From the NCBI GenBank assembly GCA_002315885.1, contig DCIO01000045.1, forward strand, positions 1 through 23,203: 23,203 bases of DNA, written 5' to 3'. The first letter of the stretch is position 1. Each line of letters begins with the position of its first letter. The position numbers and the translations under genes were made by a program. Shown here piece by piece: positions 1 through 8,217 of this stretch. Below the pieces are notes generated by a model that searched no databases, had not been told where the DNA came from, and was given only the letters and a program-made list of their open reading frames with translations. The DNA comes from Lentisphaeria bacterium UBA1724 (GTDB taxonomy: Bacteria > Verrucomicrobiota > Lentisphaeria > Oligosphaerales > Oligosphaeraceae).

Positions 1-130
1 CTAGGCTCCCTAGGCTCCCTAGGCTTCCTAGGCTTCCTAGGCTGCCTAGGAAGCCTAGGAAGCCTAGGAAGCCTAGGGAGCCTAGTCCTCGCCGTCGGGG
101 TAGCCTAGCGAGCCTAGCGAGCCTAGCGAG
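1..130. repeat. CTAG-dense 9-bp-period palindromic repeat array (left end)
   Basis: Thirteen CTAG tetramers lie in about 126 bp. Those at 1, 10, 19, 28, 37, 46, 55, 64, 73 and 82 are exactly 9 bp apart, and those at 105, 114 and 123 resume the 9-bp period after a 23-bp step. Units in 1-44 are CTAGGCTCC or CTAGGCTTC; from 45 they turn into the complementary CCTAGGAAG/CCTAGGGAG. The block 1-85 is therefore a long near-perfect hairpin centred near 43-46, with arms of about 40 nt. A non-repeat core at about 86-100 (TCCTCGCCGTCGGGG) separates it from three CCTAGCGAG units at 104-130. No spacers or neighbouring transposase are visible. The array starts at base 1, so it is probably incomplete on the left. 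Confidence 0.95.
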
Positions 131-203
131 TACAGTGTGGTTATTTTGGGTTAGATTATGTGTAATATGAGTTTTTGAGATTTTCTGTGAATTTTCGGGA
201 TTT

Positions 204-599
204 ATGGCTAATAATCAGATACTAACAGTTGGTTCGTCGTTTCAGTGTCCCCATTGTGGGATGTCCTCGGAAGTCAAGGAGGAGTTGGTTGGGGATGCGT
301 TGTTTGGAACTCCTGAGAAGAAGTTAGTCTGTGCGTTTTGTGGTGCGGAGGTTTCGGGTGCGAAGAAGTCTGCTAACAATGGTCCTGACAAACCGAATCA
401 GGATGATGCCTTGTTGGACGACCTGTTTGGGGATACCCAGCGTGCGGATACGGGTCTTTCCTTATCCCGTGGTGAAGCCCGTTTCTGCAAGAACTGCGCC
501 CATTACATTTCGTCTCCCTTCTTGAGCCGTTGTCATTTACACCAGAGTGATGTGGAGCCCATGCACGTCTGTCCTGATTTTGTCTTTACCGAGAAATAG
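204..599 (+). CDS. Small double zinc-ribbon protein of unknown function
   Basis: This 131-aa protein has two four-cysteine clusters, each able to bind one zinc. The first is C15-x2-C18 (CPHC) with C43-x2-C46 (CAFC); the second is C95-x2-C98 (CKNC) with C110 and C123. A polar, Asp-rich linker (about 55-90) joins them. The N-terminal half looks like a classic zinc ribbon. There is no signal peptide or membrane segment, so it should be cytosolic. The ATG at 204 has no strong Shine-Dalgarno sequence, and the upstream 131-203 is AT-rich with a possible TAATAT -10 hexamer at 163. The next gene starts 7 nt after its stop, so the two are probably co-transcribed. I do not recognise a named family; a regulatory or protein-binding role is possible but not shown. 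Confidence 0.75.
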   Translation: MANNQILTVGSSFQCPHCGMSSEVKEELVGDALFGTPEKKLVCAFCGAEVSGAKKSANNGPDKPNQDDALLDDLFGDTQRADTGLSLSRGEARFCKNCAHYISSPFLSRCHLHQSDVEPMHVCPDFVFTEK

Positions 600-606
600 C
601 CCCCTT

Positions 607-1452
607 ATGCGTCGACTTGTTTTATTCCTCTTTTGTGTTGTATTTCTCTGCGTTTCCTGTTTTGTATCCCGTCAGGAATTGCTGGAGATGATACCGCCCA
701 TTGAGTTTGCGATTTGGGTGCGTTATCTCCCTGAGACGGACTCCGATGCCCAATTCCGCATGGGTGTCCGACCTGTGCCCATGGACAATGGCTGGACGGA
801 TTTGCGGATGTCCCGTGACATCAGTCGAATTGCGTCCTGTGGGATCCATGTCATCATGGTGGAATGCACTCCTCAACAACTTGCCAACGAGGAATTCCTG
901 GTCCGTTTTCGTCATTTCTGCGAATTAGCCAGCAAATCTGGCCGTTTGGTGGTGCTTTCCCTGGTTCCTGACAGGCAGGAATTCCAGCCCATCGACCGTC
1001 AGAATCTCCTGCAATATCTGGAGAAAATGGATTTGATTTCCACTCCAGGATACTTGCAGGAAGAGAACCGCCCTGCCTTCCTGGTGGCTGAAGAATACCA
1101 CTTGGAGGAGTCGAACCCCGAGTTTCCGGAAAATATCACCTTGATGCGTTTTGGGGTGGAATTACCCCCCTGCCCCACCACCCCGCTGGATGAGCAAATC
1201 CCACTTCCTGCCCGTTTCCAGTGGATGCGTGCGGCGCAATACCTTACGGAGAATCCCAAATCTCCCAGCAATACGGGATGGGTGGTTCAGCGCAGTCGCG
1301 GAAAAAAACTCTCCAAGCAATTCAAGCTCCTTCGTCAGACGGAATGCCAGGTGGTCCTGCTTTCCAGTTGGAACGATTATTCGGACGGTTCCTTTGTTGA
1401 AAACAATTCCCTGGATGGCGAAATGATGACAAATGCGGTCAAAAAACACTAA
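607..1452 (+). CDS. Predicted lipoprotein resembling GH71/GH99-type glycosidases
   Basis: I place the start at the ATG at 607, not the in-frame ATG at 547, because 547 lies inside the preceding gene and 607 begins directly with a signal peptide. The 281-aa product opens with MRRLVLFLFCVVFLCVSC, which fits an exported lipoprotein with an imperfect lipobox (C-V-S before Cys18). The rest has short beta-alpha-like segments ending in SWNDYSDGSFVENN (W255 to N267). That resembles the SWNEWxEGxxIEP-type motif near the end of the TIM barrel in GH99/GH71 and WbsX-like proteins. The protein is shorter than typical catalytic members, and I cannot identify its acid/base residues with certainty. It could be a divergent enzyme or an inactive relative. 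It follows the zinc-ribbon gene by 7 nt. No clear ribosome binding site is present. Confidence 0.5.
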   Translation: MRRLVLFLFCVVFLCVSCFVSRQELLEMIPPIEFAIWVRYLPETDSDAQFRMGVRPVPMDNGWTDLRMSRDISRIASCGIHVIMVECTPQQLANEEFLVRFRHFCELASKSGRLVVLSLVPDRQEFQPIDRQNLLQYLEKMDLISTPGYLQEENRPAFLVAEEYHLEESNPEFPENITLMRFGVELPPCPTTPLDEQIPLPARFQWMRAAQYLTENPKSPSNTGWVVQRSRGKKLSKQFKLLRQTECQVVLLSSWNDYSDGSFVENNSLDGEMMTNAVKKH

Positions 1453-1581
1453 TCTCTGCATGATAGCATCCACGCGTACGCGCCTATCCATTATATTAAG
1501 GCGTTTTTCCTAACGGGCGGTCGCAAGAACACGATCCGTCCTAGTAACAACCAACCACAATTCGATTGGAGAATAGCCGAA

Positions 1582-2853
1582 ATGAACAAGAAAACGGTTC
1601 GCGATGTCGATCTGAAGGGCAAGAAGGTCATTATGCGCGTTGATTTCAACGTGCCCCTGAACGCCGATCACCAGATCACTGACGACACCCGCATCAAGGC
1701 AGCCGAGCCCACCATCAAGTATGTCCTGGAACAGGGCGCCGCTCTGATTCTGATGAGCCATCTTGGCCGTCCAAAAGGCAAGGGCTATGAGGCCGACTTC
1801 AGCCTGAAGCCCGTCTGCGACTACCTCTCCAAGGACCTGGGCATCGCCGTCCAGTTTGCCGAGGACTGCCAGAATGCCGACGCACAGGCCGCCGCTCTGA
1901 AGCCCGGTGAAGTGCTGATGCTGGAGAACACCCGTTTCTACAAGGCCGAGGAAGGCAAGGTCAAGAAGACCGACGAGATGAGCGACGAAGAATACGCCGC
2001 CAAGAAGGCCGAGCTGAAGGCCAAGAAGCAGGCCATGGCCGAGAAGCTCTCCACATACGGTGACGTCTATGTGAACGACGCCTTCGGCACCGCCCACCGC
2101 GACCACGCCTCCACCGCCTCCATCGCCAAGTACATGAAGGCCAAGGGTTGCCCCAGCGTCGCCGGCTTCCTCCTGGAGAAGGAAATCAACTTCCTGGGTA
2201 ATGCGGTTGAGAACGCCGTCAAGCCCTTCGTCGCCATCATCGGTGGTGCCAAGGTCTCCGGCAAGTTGGAAGTCCTGCAGAACCTCATGAAGAAGGTCGA
2301 CGCCATCCTGATCGGTGGTGGCATGGCCTACACCTTCCTGAAGGCACAGGGCTACGAGGTCGGCAAGTCCCTGGTGGAAGAAGAGCTGATCGACACCGCG
2401 AAGGCCACTCTGGCTGACGCCAAGGCCGCCGGCGTGGATTTCGTCCTGCCCGTGGACAACCTGGCTGCCGACAAGTTCGACAATGATGCCAATATCACTG
2501 TCGTGGAGAACACGATTCCCGCCGACCTGATGGCTCTGGACATCGGTCCCAAGACCATCGCCAAGTATGCCGACATCATCTCCAAGGCCAAGACCATCGT
2601 CTGGAATGGCCCCATGGGGTGCTTCGAAATGAGCAACTTCGCCAAGGGCACCTTCGGTGTCTGCCAGGCTGTCGCCGACGCCACCGTCAACAACGGCGCC
2701 GTCTCCGTCATCGGCGGTGGTGACTCCGTCAGCGCCGTGAACAAGAGCGGTCTGGCCTCCAAGATGAGCCACATCTCCACTGGCGGTGGCGCCTCTCTGG
2801 AATACCTGGAAGGCAAGCAGCTGCCCGGTGTTGTCGCCCTGGACGACAAATAA
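1582..2853 (+). CDS. pgk: Phosphoglycerate kinase
   Basis: This cytosolic enzyme transfers the acyl-phosphate of 1,3-bisphosphoglycerate to ADP in glycolysis. Family landmarks are RVDFNVP (19-25), the substrate-binding SHLGRP (59-64), VYVNDAFGTAHRDH (162-175), GGAKVSGK (221-228), WNGPMGCFE (341-349), GGGDS (378-382) and STGGGA (399-404). At 423 aa it is longer than the usual bacterial form of about 390-400. The excess is a Lys/Glu-rich helical insert at about 124-155, in the region where eukaryotic-type PGKs also carry an insert. Codon use is strongly skewed to C-ending codons and AAG, as expected for high expression. A GGAGA Shine-Dalgarno sequence sits before the ATG. The 129-bp upstream gap holds the palindrome CGCGTACGCG (1473) and a TATATT hexamer (1492) without a good -35. 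tpiA follows 91 bp downstream. Confidence 0.98.
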   Translation: MNKKTVRDVDLKGKKVIMRVDFNVPLNADHQITDDTRIKAAEPTIKYVLEQGAALILMSHLGRPKGKGYEADFSLKPVCDYLSKDLGIAVQFAEDCQNADAQAAALKPGEVLMLENTRFYKAEEGKVKKTDEMSDEEYAAKKAELKAKKQAMAEKLSTYGDVYVNDAFGTAHRDHASTASIAKYMKAKGCPSVAGFLLEKEINFLGNAVENAVKPFVAIIGGAKVSGKLEVLQNLMKKVDAILIGGGMAYTFLKAQGYEVGKSLVEEELIDTAKATLADAKAAGVDFVLPVDNLAADKFDNDANITVVENTIPADLMALDIGPKTIAKYADIISKAKTIVWNGPMGCFEMSNFAKGTFGVCQAVADATVNNGAVSVIGGGDSVSAVNKSGLASKMSHISTGGGASLEYLEGKQLPGVVALDDK

Positions 2854-2879
2854 TCATCTGGCGCGATAGTCAATCCGAT

Positions 2880-2906
2880 ACCGCCTGGCGGATGATGTCA
2901 GGCGGT
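2880..2906 (+). promoter_or_regulatory. Hairpin in the pgk-tpiA gap (possible attenuator or mRNA stabiliser)
   Basis: An 8-bp perfect stem (ACCGCCTG pairing with CAGGCGGT) encloses an 11-nt loop. It is followed only by TTTC, so it is not a classic strong terminator. It could reduce read-through from pgk into tpiA or protect a processed pgk 3' end. The hairpin is seen directly; the role is inferred. Confidence 0.5.
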
Positions 2907-2944
2907 TTCAAGAAATCAACATAGAATTTTGGAGAAATACGAAA

Positions 2945-3715
<771 letters not shown>

Positions 3716-3740
3716 GACCCTGACGACATAAGTCCACAAC

Positions 3741-3786
3741 AAAAAAGGCGGCGCGCTCTCCACCAGGGGAACCTGCCGCCTTTTTT
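3741..3786 (+). terminator. Rho-independent terminator after tpiA
   Basis: A perfect 12-bp stem (AAAAAAGGCGGC at 3741-3752 with GCCGCCTTTTTT at 3775-3786) closes a 22-nt loop and ends in six T. The A-tract opposite the T-tract makes the structure symmetric, so it could also stop transcription from the other strand. It separates the glycolytic genes from the sigma factor gene. Confidence 0.9.
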
Positions 3787-3869
3787 CGGTTCTAAATGTC
3801 CGTTGCAGAAATGATTCATCTATGATTTTCGGCAATTGTCAAATTTTCTGGGAACCGACGAGATTCTAG

Positions 3870-4478
3870 ATGGTCATAGATTCCAGACAACCGCAATACA
3901 CCGACCGTGAGCTGGTAACGCGCTTCCAGAGTGGCAACGACCCCAGTGCCTTTGATGAACTGGTGAAACGCCACTCGGGACACGCCTACCAGATTGCCTT
4001 CGGCTTCCTGAATAGCAAGGAAGACGCCGAAGAAGTGGTGCAGGATGCCTTTGTGCGCATCTACCGCCATTTGCCGAATTTCCGTGGAGACGCGGAATTC
4101 AGCACGTGGATGTATCGCATTGTCACCAATCTCTGCAACAACCGCTACCGCTACAACAAGATTCGCGGTGCAGGAAAACACATCAGCCTGGATGCGCCCG
4201 TGGAAGCCCACGATTCTTCGGGAGACGGCCCTGCCAAGTTGGAGTTGCCCGACAAGGGCATGACACCCGATAGAGAAGTCGCCTACGAGGAAATGCGCCA
4301 GCGTGTGGAAGCCGCCATGGCCGCCCTGCCCGAGAGCTACCGTCAGGCAGTGTTGTTGCGGAATGTGAAGCAATTGGATTACGATGAAATCGCGGCGATT
4401 CTCCACTGCGCAGTGGGGACCGTGAAATCCCGCATCAACCGCGGGCGCGAGTTGTTGCGCCAGGCGCTGGATCTATAA
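3870..4478 (+). CDS. ECF-family (RpoE-type) RNA polymerase sigma factor
   Basis: This 202-aa alternative sigma factor carries region 2 at about 26-96 (AFDELVKRH, then DAEEVVQDAFVRIYRHL for core binding, then FSTWMYRIVTNLCNNRYR for -10 recognition). Region 4 is at about 143-198 (ALPESYRQAVLLRNVKQLDY, then the helix-turn-helix AAILHCAVGTVKSRINRGR). The linker of about 45 residues is fairly long and acidic. Length and layout are typical of ECF sigma factors. The next gene starts 2 nt after the stop and encodes a zinc-finger transmembrane protein, the standard cognate anti-sigma arrangement. The target regulon cannot be read from the sequence. The leader has only a weak GACGAG-like ribosome binding site. 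Confidence 0.95.
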   Translation: MVIDSRQPQYTDRELVTRFQSGNDPSAFDELVKRHSGHAYQIAFGFLNSKEDAEEVVQDAFVRIYRHLPNFRGDAEFSTWMYRIVTNLCNNRYRYNKIRGAGKHISLDAPVEAHDSSGDGPAKLELPDKGMTPDREVAYEEMRQRVEAAMAALPESYRQAVLLRNVKQLDYDEIAAILHCAVGTVKSRINRGRELLRQALDL

Positions 4479-4480
4479 CC

Positions 4481-5449
4481 ATGACCGAATTCAAAGACAA
4501 CTGCCCTACCCTCGAAGACCTTCAGGAATTTTCTTGTGGGCTTCAGAATCCCGATATTGAAAAGCATCTCCAGCGCTGTGCGAAATGCAGAGAGACCCTG
4601 GAGAAAGAGCAGAAGCTCAATTCTCTATTGGATGGCTATTTGACCCCTCCCGCGGAGCTGAATGACCGAATTCTCCAGGCCTGCAAGGATGCAAAGGAGG
4701 AGGATGAATTCCTGATGGCTCCCGTCCCTGCGCCGTCTCGTTTCCAGCGTCATACGCGTCGTGCGTGGTATTCCTATGCGGCTGCGGCGGCATTGCTGGT
4801 GGTGGGAGTGCTTGTCGGAGTCTTGATTCCCAATTCAACCGAGCACTCCCTTGAGAGTGCCGATGTCATGATGGTCGATGCAGCCCCCGCCGCAGTGGCA
4901 TACGAAGCTCCCGCAGTCGCCATGGCTGACGAAGCACCTGCGTCGTTGATGATGGCGAAGGCTTTTGCTCCTGTGCAGGAAGAGAATTTGGCAATGCCCC
5001 CCGTCATGGTGGCTGATGGTTCCGAGGGCTTCTCCCTGAAAGACAGCCTGGCGTTCTCCAAAGGGCGCACCGTCCCTCAGGATGTGACCACGGTATCCAT
5101 GAAAAATGCCGCTCCCCGTGGGCGTCGTCATGGTCACCTGGCTCCCATTGGCGATGAAGTCACACACGTCTGGCTGGCAGACACCCTGCCCTCTGCCGAT
5201 GAACTGCAGGCCTTCACACAAAAGAACCACGGCGAAATCTGCACGCCAGTCTCGGTGAACGACAAAGGCGTCCTAAGCATCTCCTTGACGGCCACCGACG
5301 AGGAGGTCCAGCAAATTGCCGACAAGCTCTATTCCGGTAGCCACTGGAAGCTCCTGTCTCCGGCGTCTCCCCAGCCCTGCCTGGCAAACCGCACTTCCTT
5401 CAACGGTCATCCCGTGAAATACAATATCAAGGTCGTGCCAAATAAATAA
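4481..5449 (+). CDS. Zinc-finger (ZAS-type) membrane anti-sigma factor with Met/Ala-rich sensor region
   Basis: The 322-aa protein begins with a cytosolic anti-sigma domain whose H29-x3-C33-x2-C36 motif, with C8 and C19 nearby, matches the zinc-binding ZAS/zf-HC2 family that holds ECF sigma factors. A single membrane helix follows at about 96-117 (YAAAAALLVVGVLVGVLI). The outer part starts with a low-complexity Ala/Pro/Met stretch (about 127-175) with three MM or M-rich patches, then a folded-looking C-terminal domain (about 215-320). It lies 2 nt after the sigma gene, consistent with translational coupling. The C-terminal domain is not recognised and is the likely signal-sensing part. The signal is unknown; the methionines could respond to oxidants or metals, but that is speculation. 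Confidence 0.88.
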   Translation: MTEFKDNCPTLEDLQEFSCGLQNPDIEKHLQRCAKCRETLEKEQKLNSLLDGYLTPPAELNDRILQACKDAKEEDEFLMAPVPAPSRFQRHTRRAWYSYAAAAALLVVGVLVGVLIPNSTEHSLESADVMMVDAAPAAVAYEAPAVAMADEAPASLMMAKAFAPVQEENLAMPPVMVADGSEGFSLKDSLAFSKGRTVPQDVTTVSMKNAAPRGRRHGHLAPIGDEVTHVWLADTLPSADELQAFTQKNHGEICTPVSVNDKGVLSISLTATDEEVQQIADKLYSGSHWKLLSPASPQPCLANRTSFNGHPVKYNIKVVPNK

Positions 5450-5605
5450 TGCTTAATGCTTAATGCTTAATGCTTAATTATTTATAAGGATGGGGGAGGA
5501 AATCCCCCCATGCCCCCTTTTTTTCAATGCTTAATGCTTAATGCTTAATGCTTAATTATTTATAAGGATGGGGAGGTTTCCCCCATGCCCCCCCTATTGC
5601 AATTC
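5450..5605. repeat. Duplicated 78-bp module: four TGCTTAA heptamers plus a G/C hairpin
   Basis: Four perfect tandem TGCTTAA copies at 5450-5477 are followed by TTATTTATAAGGATGGGG and a hairpin (ATGGGGG 5490-5496 with CCCCCAT 5505-5511). The whole module repeats 78 bp later: heptamers at 5528-5555 and hairpin arms 5568-5573/5581-5586. The hairpin arms are kept although the loops differ. CAATGCT copies follow at about 5613-5627. The block lies between two converging genes, so the G/C hairpins may act as terminators as well. Confidence 0.9.
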
Positions 5606-5645
5606 GGAATTCTCAATGCTCAATGCTCTAGTTTTTAAGGGGATA

Positions 5646-7211
5646 TTAGTATTTTTCTACGGCGCAATCCGTCAGGAGTCGTGTCTTTGAGTCAAAAGAC
5701 AAACCAATAAGCCAGATGGGACGCTGGTCCGCCGCGTATGGTAGAGCATAATTTTTGCGTTGGATTTGTTCCATGGCGATTGCGGCTGGTTGGTCCACTT
5801 TCAATTCGAAAATATAGATACCGCAATGGTGTGTGCAGACCATATCCGAGCGGCTTGACGAATATGTCACTTCTGGTTGGCAGATAATGCCCTGCCCTTG
5901 TAGCAGAAATGCCAAGCACCGACCGTATGAATATTCACAGACGCGTTTTTCCGTTGGGCCATACGCAACCCCCGCATAGAGGGATTTCAGGCCATCAAAG
6001 AATTTATCCCATTCACAGGAAAGCAAATGTTTGCCAATCTTTGAGGCCCAGTTGACGGATTGATTGGCGCACTGGGATGCCATGACAATCGAGCAATCCC
6101 GACGAACCTCTTCGTCTGGGATGCCGAGGGTAAAGATTTCCGCATATCGGTCATAGTCCAAAATCGTGAGATATCCCGTTTGGAACAACAAGGCATTGAC
6201 GGGGATATGTTCTAGATTTGTCACTTCGAAATCCATCATGCTGACACCAGAAATCCGTTCTGGATCAATTGCCAGCATTTCATCCCGTTTTAAGTAGTTC
6301 ATCAACATGGACGCACGGCCGGTTTGTGCCCAATAGGAATTGAAACAGGGGTCTGTATAAGCCAGTGTCAAGTTGATGGAAACTGGGTTGTAGACTTTTT
6401 CTCCCTGGAAGCGCCAGAAACGGTATCCATTGTACATTCGACGGAGTTCCTGACGATAGGCGTCAATCGATAGTCCCTGTTTTTCAGCATGGAAGGCGAT
6501 GTGTTCGCTGTAGTAGGTATCCAACTCCGCTTCGGTAAAACCAAGCATTGTTGCGTAGTCGTCCATAAATGAAATGTCAGTGAGTTTTGACATCGCGGAG
6601 AAAATGGACATCTTGGTGAATTTGCTCACGCCAGTGACCATGAGGAAACGGACGCATCCTTCCATCTCTTTGATTTGGCGGTAAAGCGGAGCAAGTGCGT
6701 CCCGAATTTCATTTGCCCGAGGAATGTTATCCATCACTTGGGCGACGGGGTCGTCATATTCGTCAATGAGAATTACGACCTGCTTGTTGCGTGCTTGGCA
6801 ATCGAAGAGCGCGTTGGCAAAATTCCCAATGGGATTCAAGGTGTTATCGTATTGGAATCCCGCATTGTTCAAGGCCGCCTTCATAACTACCGGGAGGAGT
6901 TCCTCGAAGGAATTTCCGTTTGCGGCGGCGCATTGTGCCATATTCAGATAGATGACAGGATATTTCTTCCAATCATAATCGGTTTGAGCAATTGCCAGGT
7001 CGTCAAAGAGTTCCCTCCTGCCCTGGAAAATTGCCTGCAGGGTGGAAATCATCAGGGATTTTCCAAAGCGGCGTGGACGAGAGAGGAAGAATAGTTTTGC
7101 GCCATTCGGGTCGTTGACAAGGTGATACAAATACGCAGTCTTGTCCACATAGACCTGACCTTTTTCGCGAATCTGCGCAAAATCACTGGTATCAACGGGG
7201 ATCGACTGCAT
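5646..7211 (-). CDS. AAA-ATPase-like protein with C-terminal PD-(D/E)XK nuclease-fold domain
   Basis: The 521-aa protein matches the AAA-ATPase_like family joined to a DUF1703/PDDEXK_9 domain. A start motif (VDTSDFAQIREKGQVYVDKT) leads to a Walker A variant SRPRRFGKSL (44-53) and a Walker B VVILIDEYDDP (145-155). An ARM-like middle follows (VTGVSKFTKMSIFSAMSKLTD). The C-terminal nuclease-fold signature is D456, then F468-ELK-471 (E469, K471) and QIQRKNYA. Full length, both domains intact. The family is abundant in Bacteroidetes, Lentisphaerae and clostridia, often in many copies per genome, and its role is unknown; nucleic-acid or mobile-element functions have been suggested from the fold. 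The gene stands alone, downstream on the minus strand of the SpoU gene, with 104 bp between them. The ATG at 7211 has no strong ribosome binding site. Confidence 0.9.
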   Translation of the reverse strand: MQSIPVDTSDFAQIREKGQVYVDKTAYLYHLVNDPNGAKLFFLSRPRRFGKSLMISTLQAIFQGRRELFDDLAIAQTDYDWKKYPVIYLNMAQCAAANGNSFEELLPVVMKAALNNAGFQYDNTLNPIGNFANALFDCQARNKQVVILIDEYDDPVAQVMDNIPRANEIRDALAPLYRQIKEMEGCVRFLMVTGVSKFTKMSIFSAMSKLTDISFMDDYATMLGFTEAELDTYYSEHIAFHAEKQGLSIDAYRQELRRMYNGYRFWRFQGEKVYNPVSINLTLAYTDPCFNSYWAQTGRASMLMNYLKRDEMLAIDPERISGVSMMDFEVTNLEHIPVNALLFQTGYLTILDYDRYAEIFTLGIPDEEVRRDCSIVMASQCANQSVNWASKIGKHLLSCEWDKFFDGLKSLYAGVAYGPTEKRVCEYSYGRCLAFLLQGQGIICQPEVTYSSSRSDMVCTHHCGIYIFELKVDQPAAIAMEQIQRKNYALPYAADQRPIWLIGLSFDSKTRLLTDCAVEKY

Positions 7212-7315
7212 GGAAGTAATCTCGTTCTGGTTCTAGTGGGGCATCATTCGAACATGGGGATAACATAACCTACAAAGGAGCGATCATTTGCCCCCAAAAG
7301 ACCACAAAAATTGAT

Positions 7316-8176
7316 TTAGCAATCCGCGGAGTCGGGGACTCTGCCGGGGTCTTTGATGAGTCCTGCGGCCAGGCGCTGGCGGACGACTTCGTATAGGACG
7401 ATTGCGGTGGCGGTGGCTACATTCAGGGAGTCCGCTTCCCCCAGCATGGGCAGACGAACCACCAGGTCAGCCTGTTCGAGCCAGGGTTTGGTGAGGCCAT
7501 ATTGTTCTGCGCCAACGACTACCGCCACGGGGCCAGTCAGGTCGACTTGAGTGTAGAGCGTATCCACGTGTGGGGAAGTGGCGAGAATCTTCACGCCCTT
7601 GGACTTGAGCCAGGGGATTGTCTCGGCGGTGGTGGCCTCGGCGATGGGCAGAGTGAAGAGATTTCCCGTGCTGGCACGGACCACATTGGGGTTATAGATG
7701 TCCGTCTTGGAATCGCAGAGAATCAACCCATCCACCTTCACCGCATCGGAAGAGCGCATCATGGTGCCCAGATTGCCCGGTTTCTCAATCTGCTCCGCCA
7801 CCAGATAGAAGGGATTGCCAGGGATTTTCAGGTCATTCAGCCCACGATGGAGCTGGGGACCAACGCCTAACAAGCCCTCGGGACGATCGCGGTAGCACAT
7901 CTTCTCAAATGCCGCGGGAGCGACCTTAATCAGCCGAGCTCCCTGTGCGGCGAGTTGCTCCAGCAACTCCTCTTCGTGGTGCTTTTCTGCAGGAAAATAT
8001 TCGGGGCAGACAAAGACTTCCTTGATTTTATAGCCGCCCGCCAATGCGCGAACCAAGGCACGATACCCCTCCGCCAAAACGACCTGGCTGTCATCTCGGT
8101 CGGGACGATCACGCCAGCGCGCCACCTGTTTTACCTTCGGGTTCTGCAAACTTGTTAGTTCTTCGTGAAAACGCAT
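7316..8176 (-). CDS. TrmH/SpoU-family RNA 2'-O-methyltransferase
   Basis: This 286-aa SAM-dependent enzyme methylates a ribose 2'-hydroxyl in rRNA or tRNA. The three SPOUT motifs are present: motif 1 IEKPGNLGTMMRSS (130-143, with N135 and R141), motif 2 VVVGAEQYGL (219-228) and motif 3 LPMLGEADSLNVATATAI (242-259), which together form the trefoil-knot cofactor site. The N-terminal part (SLQNPKVKQV onward) is the substrate-binding SpoU_sub_bind-like domain seen in the RlmB/TsnR-like branch. The exact target base cannot be told from sequence. It is divergent from cdsA across 106 bp. Length is typical and nothing is missing. Confidence 0.93.
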   Translation of the reverse strand: MRFHEELTSLQNPKVKQVARWRDRPDRDDSQVVLAEGYRALVRALAGGYKIKEVFVCPEYFPAEKHHEEELLEQLAAQGARLIKVAPAAFEKMCYRDRPEGLLGVGPQLHRGLNDLKIPGNPFYLVAEQIEKPGNLGTMMRSSDAVKVDGLILCDSKTDIYNPNVVRASTGNLFTLPIAEATTAETIPWLKSKGVKILATSPHVDTLYTQVDLTGPVAVVVGAEQYGLTKPWLEQADLVVRLPMLGEADSLNVATATAIVLYEVVRQRLAAGLIKDPGRVPDSADC

Positions 8177-8217
8177 GGTATTTTCCTATTATATTGACGT
8201 AAATTTCTGTCTCGTTG

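Noticed and set aside
1..130. CRISPR array
   Set aside because: Units are 9 bp with no spacers, and there are no cas genes.
1510..2772. Long open frame (420 codons) antisense to pgk
   Set aside because: It is a by-product of the extreme codon bias of pgk: the antisense frame is Gly/Val/Leu/Asp-rich with no recognisable domain, and pgk is unmistakable on the plus strand.
3851..3876. ECF-like promoter GGAACC-N16-GTCATA for sigma factor autoregulation
   Set aside because: The -10 part lies 3 nt inside the gene, after the start codon at 3870, and no alternative downstream start fits the family. It is more likely chance.
5450..5605. CRISPR or phage-type direct-repeat origin
   Set aside because: Heptamers are contiguous without spacers, and no replication initiator gene is nearby.
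8188..8193. TATAAT as the minus-strand promoter -10 of the SpoU gene
   Set aside because: It would place the transcript start about 5 nt before the ATG with no -35 at the right spacing, so I did not call a promoter.
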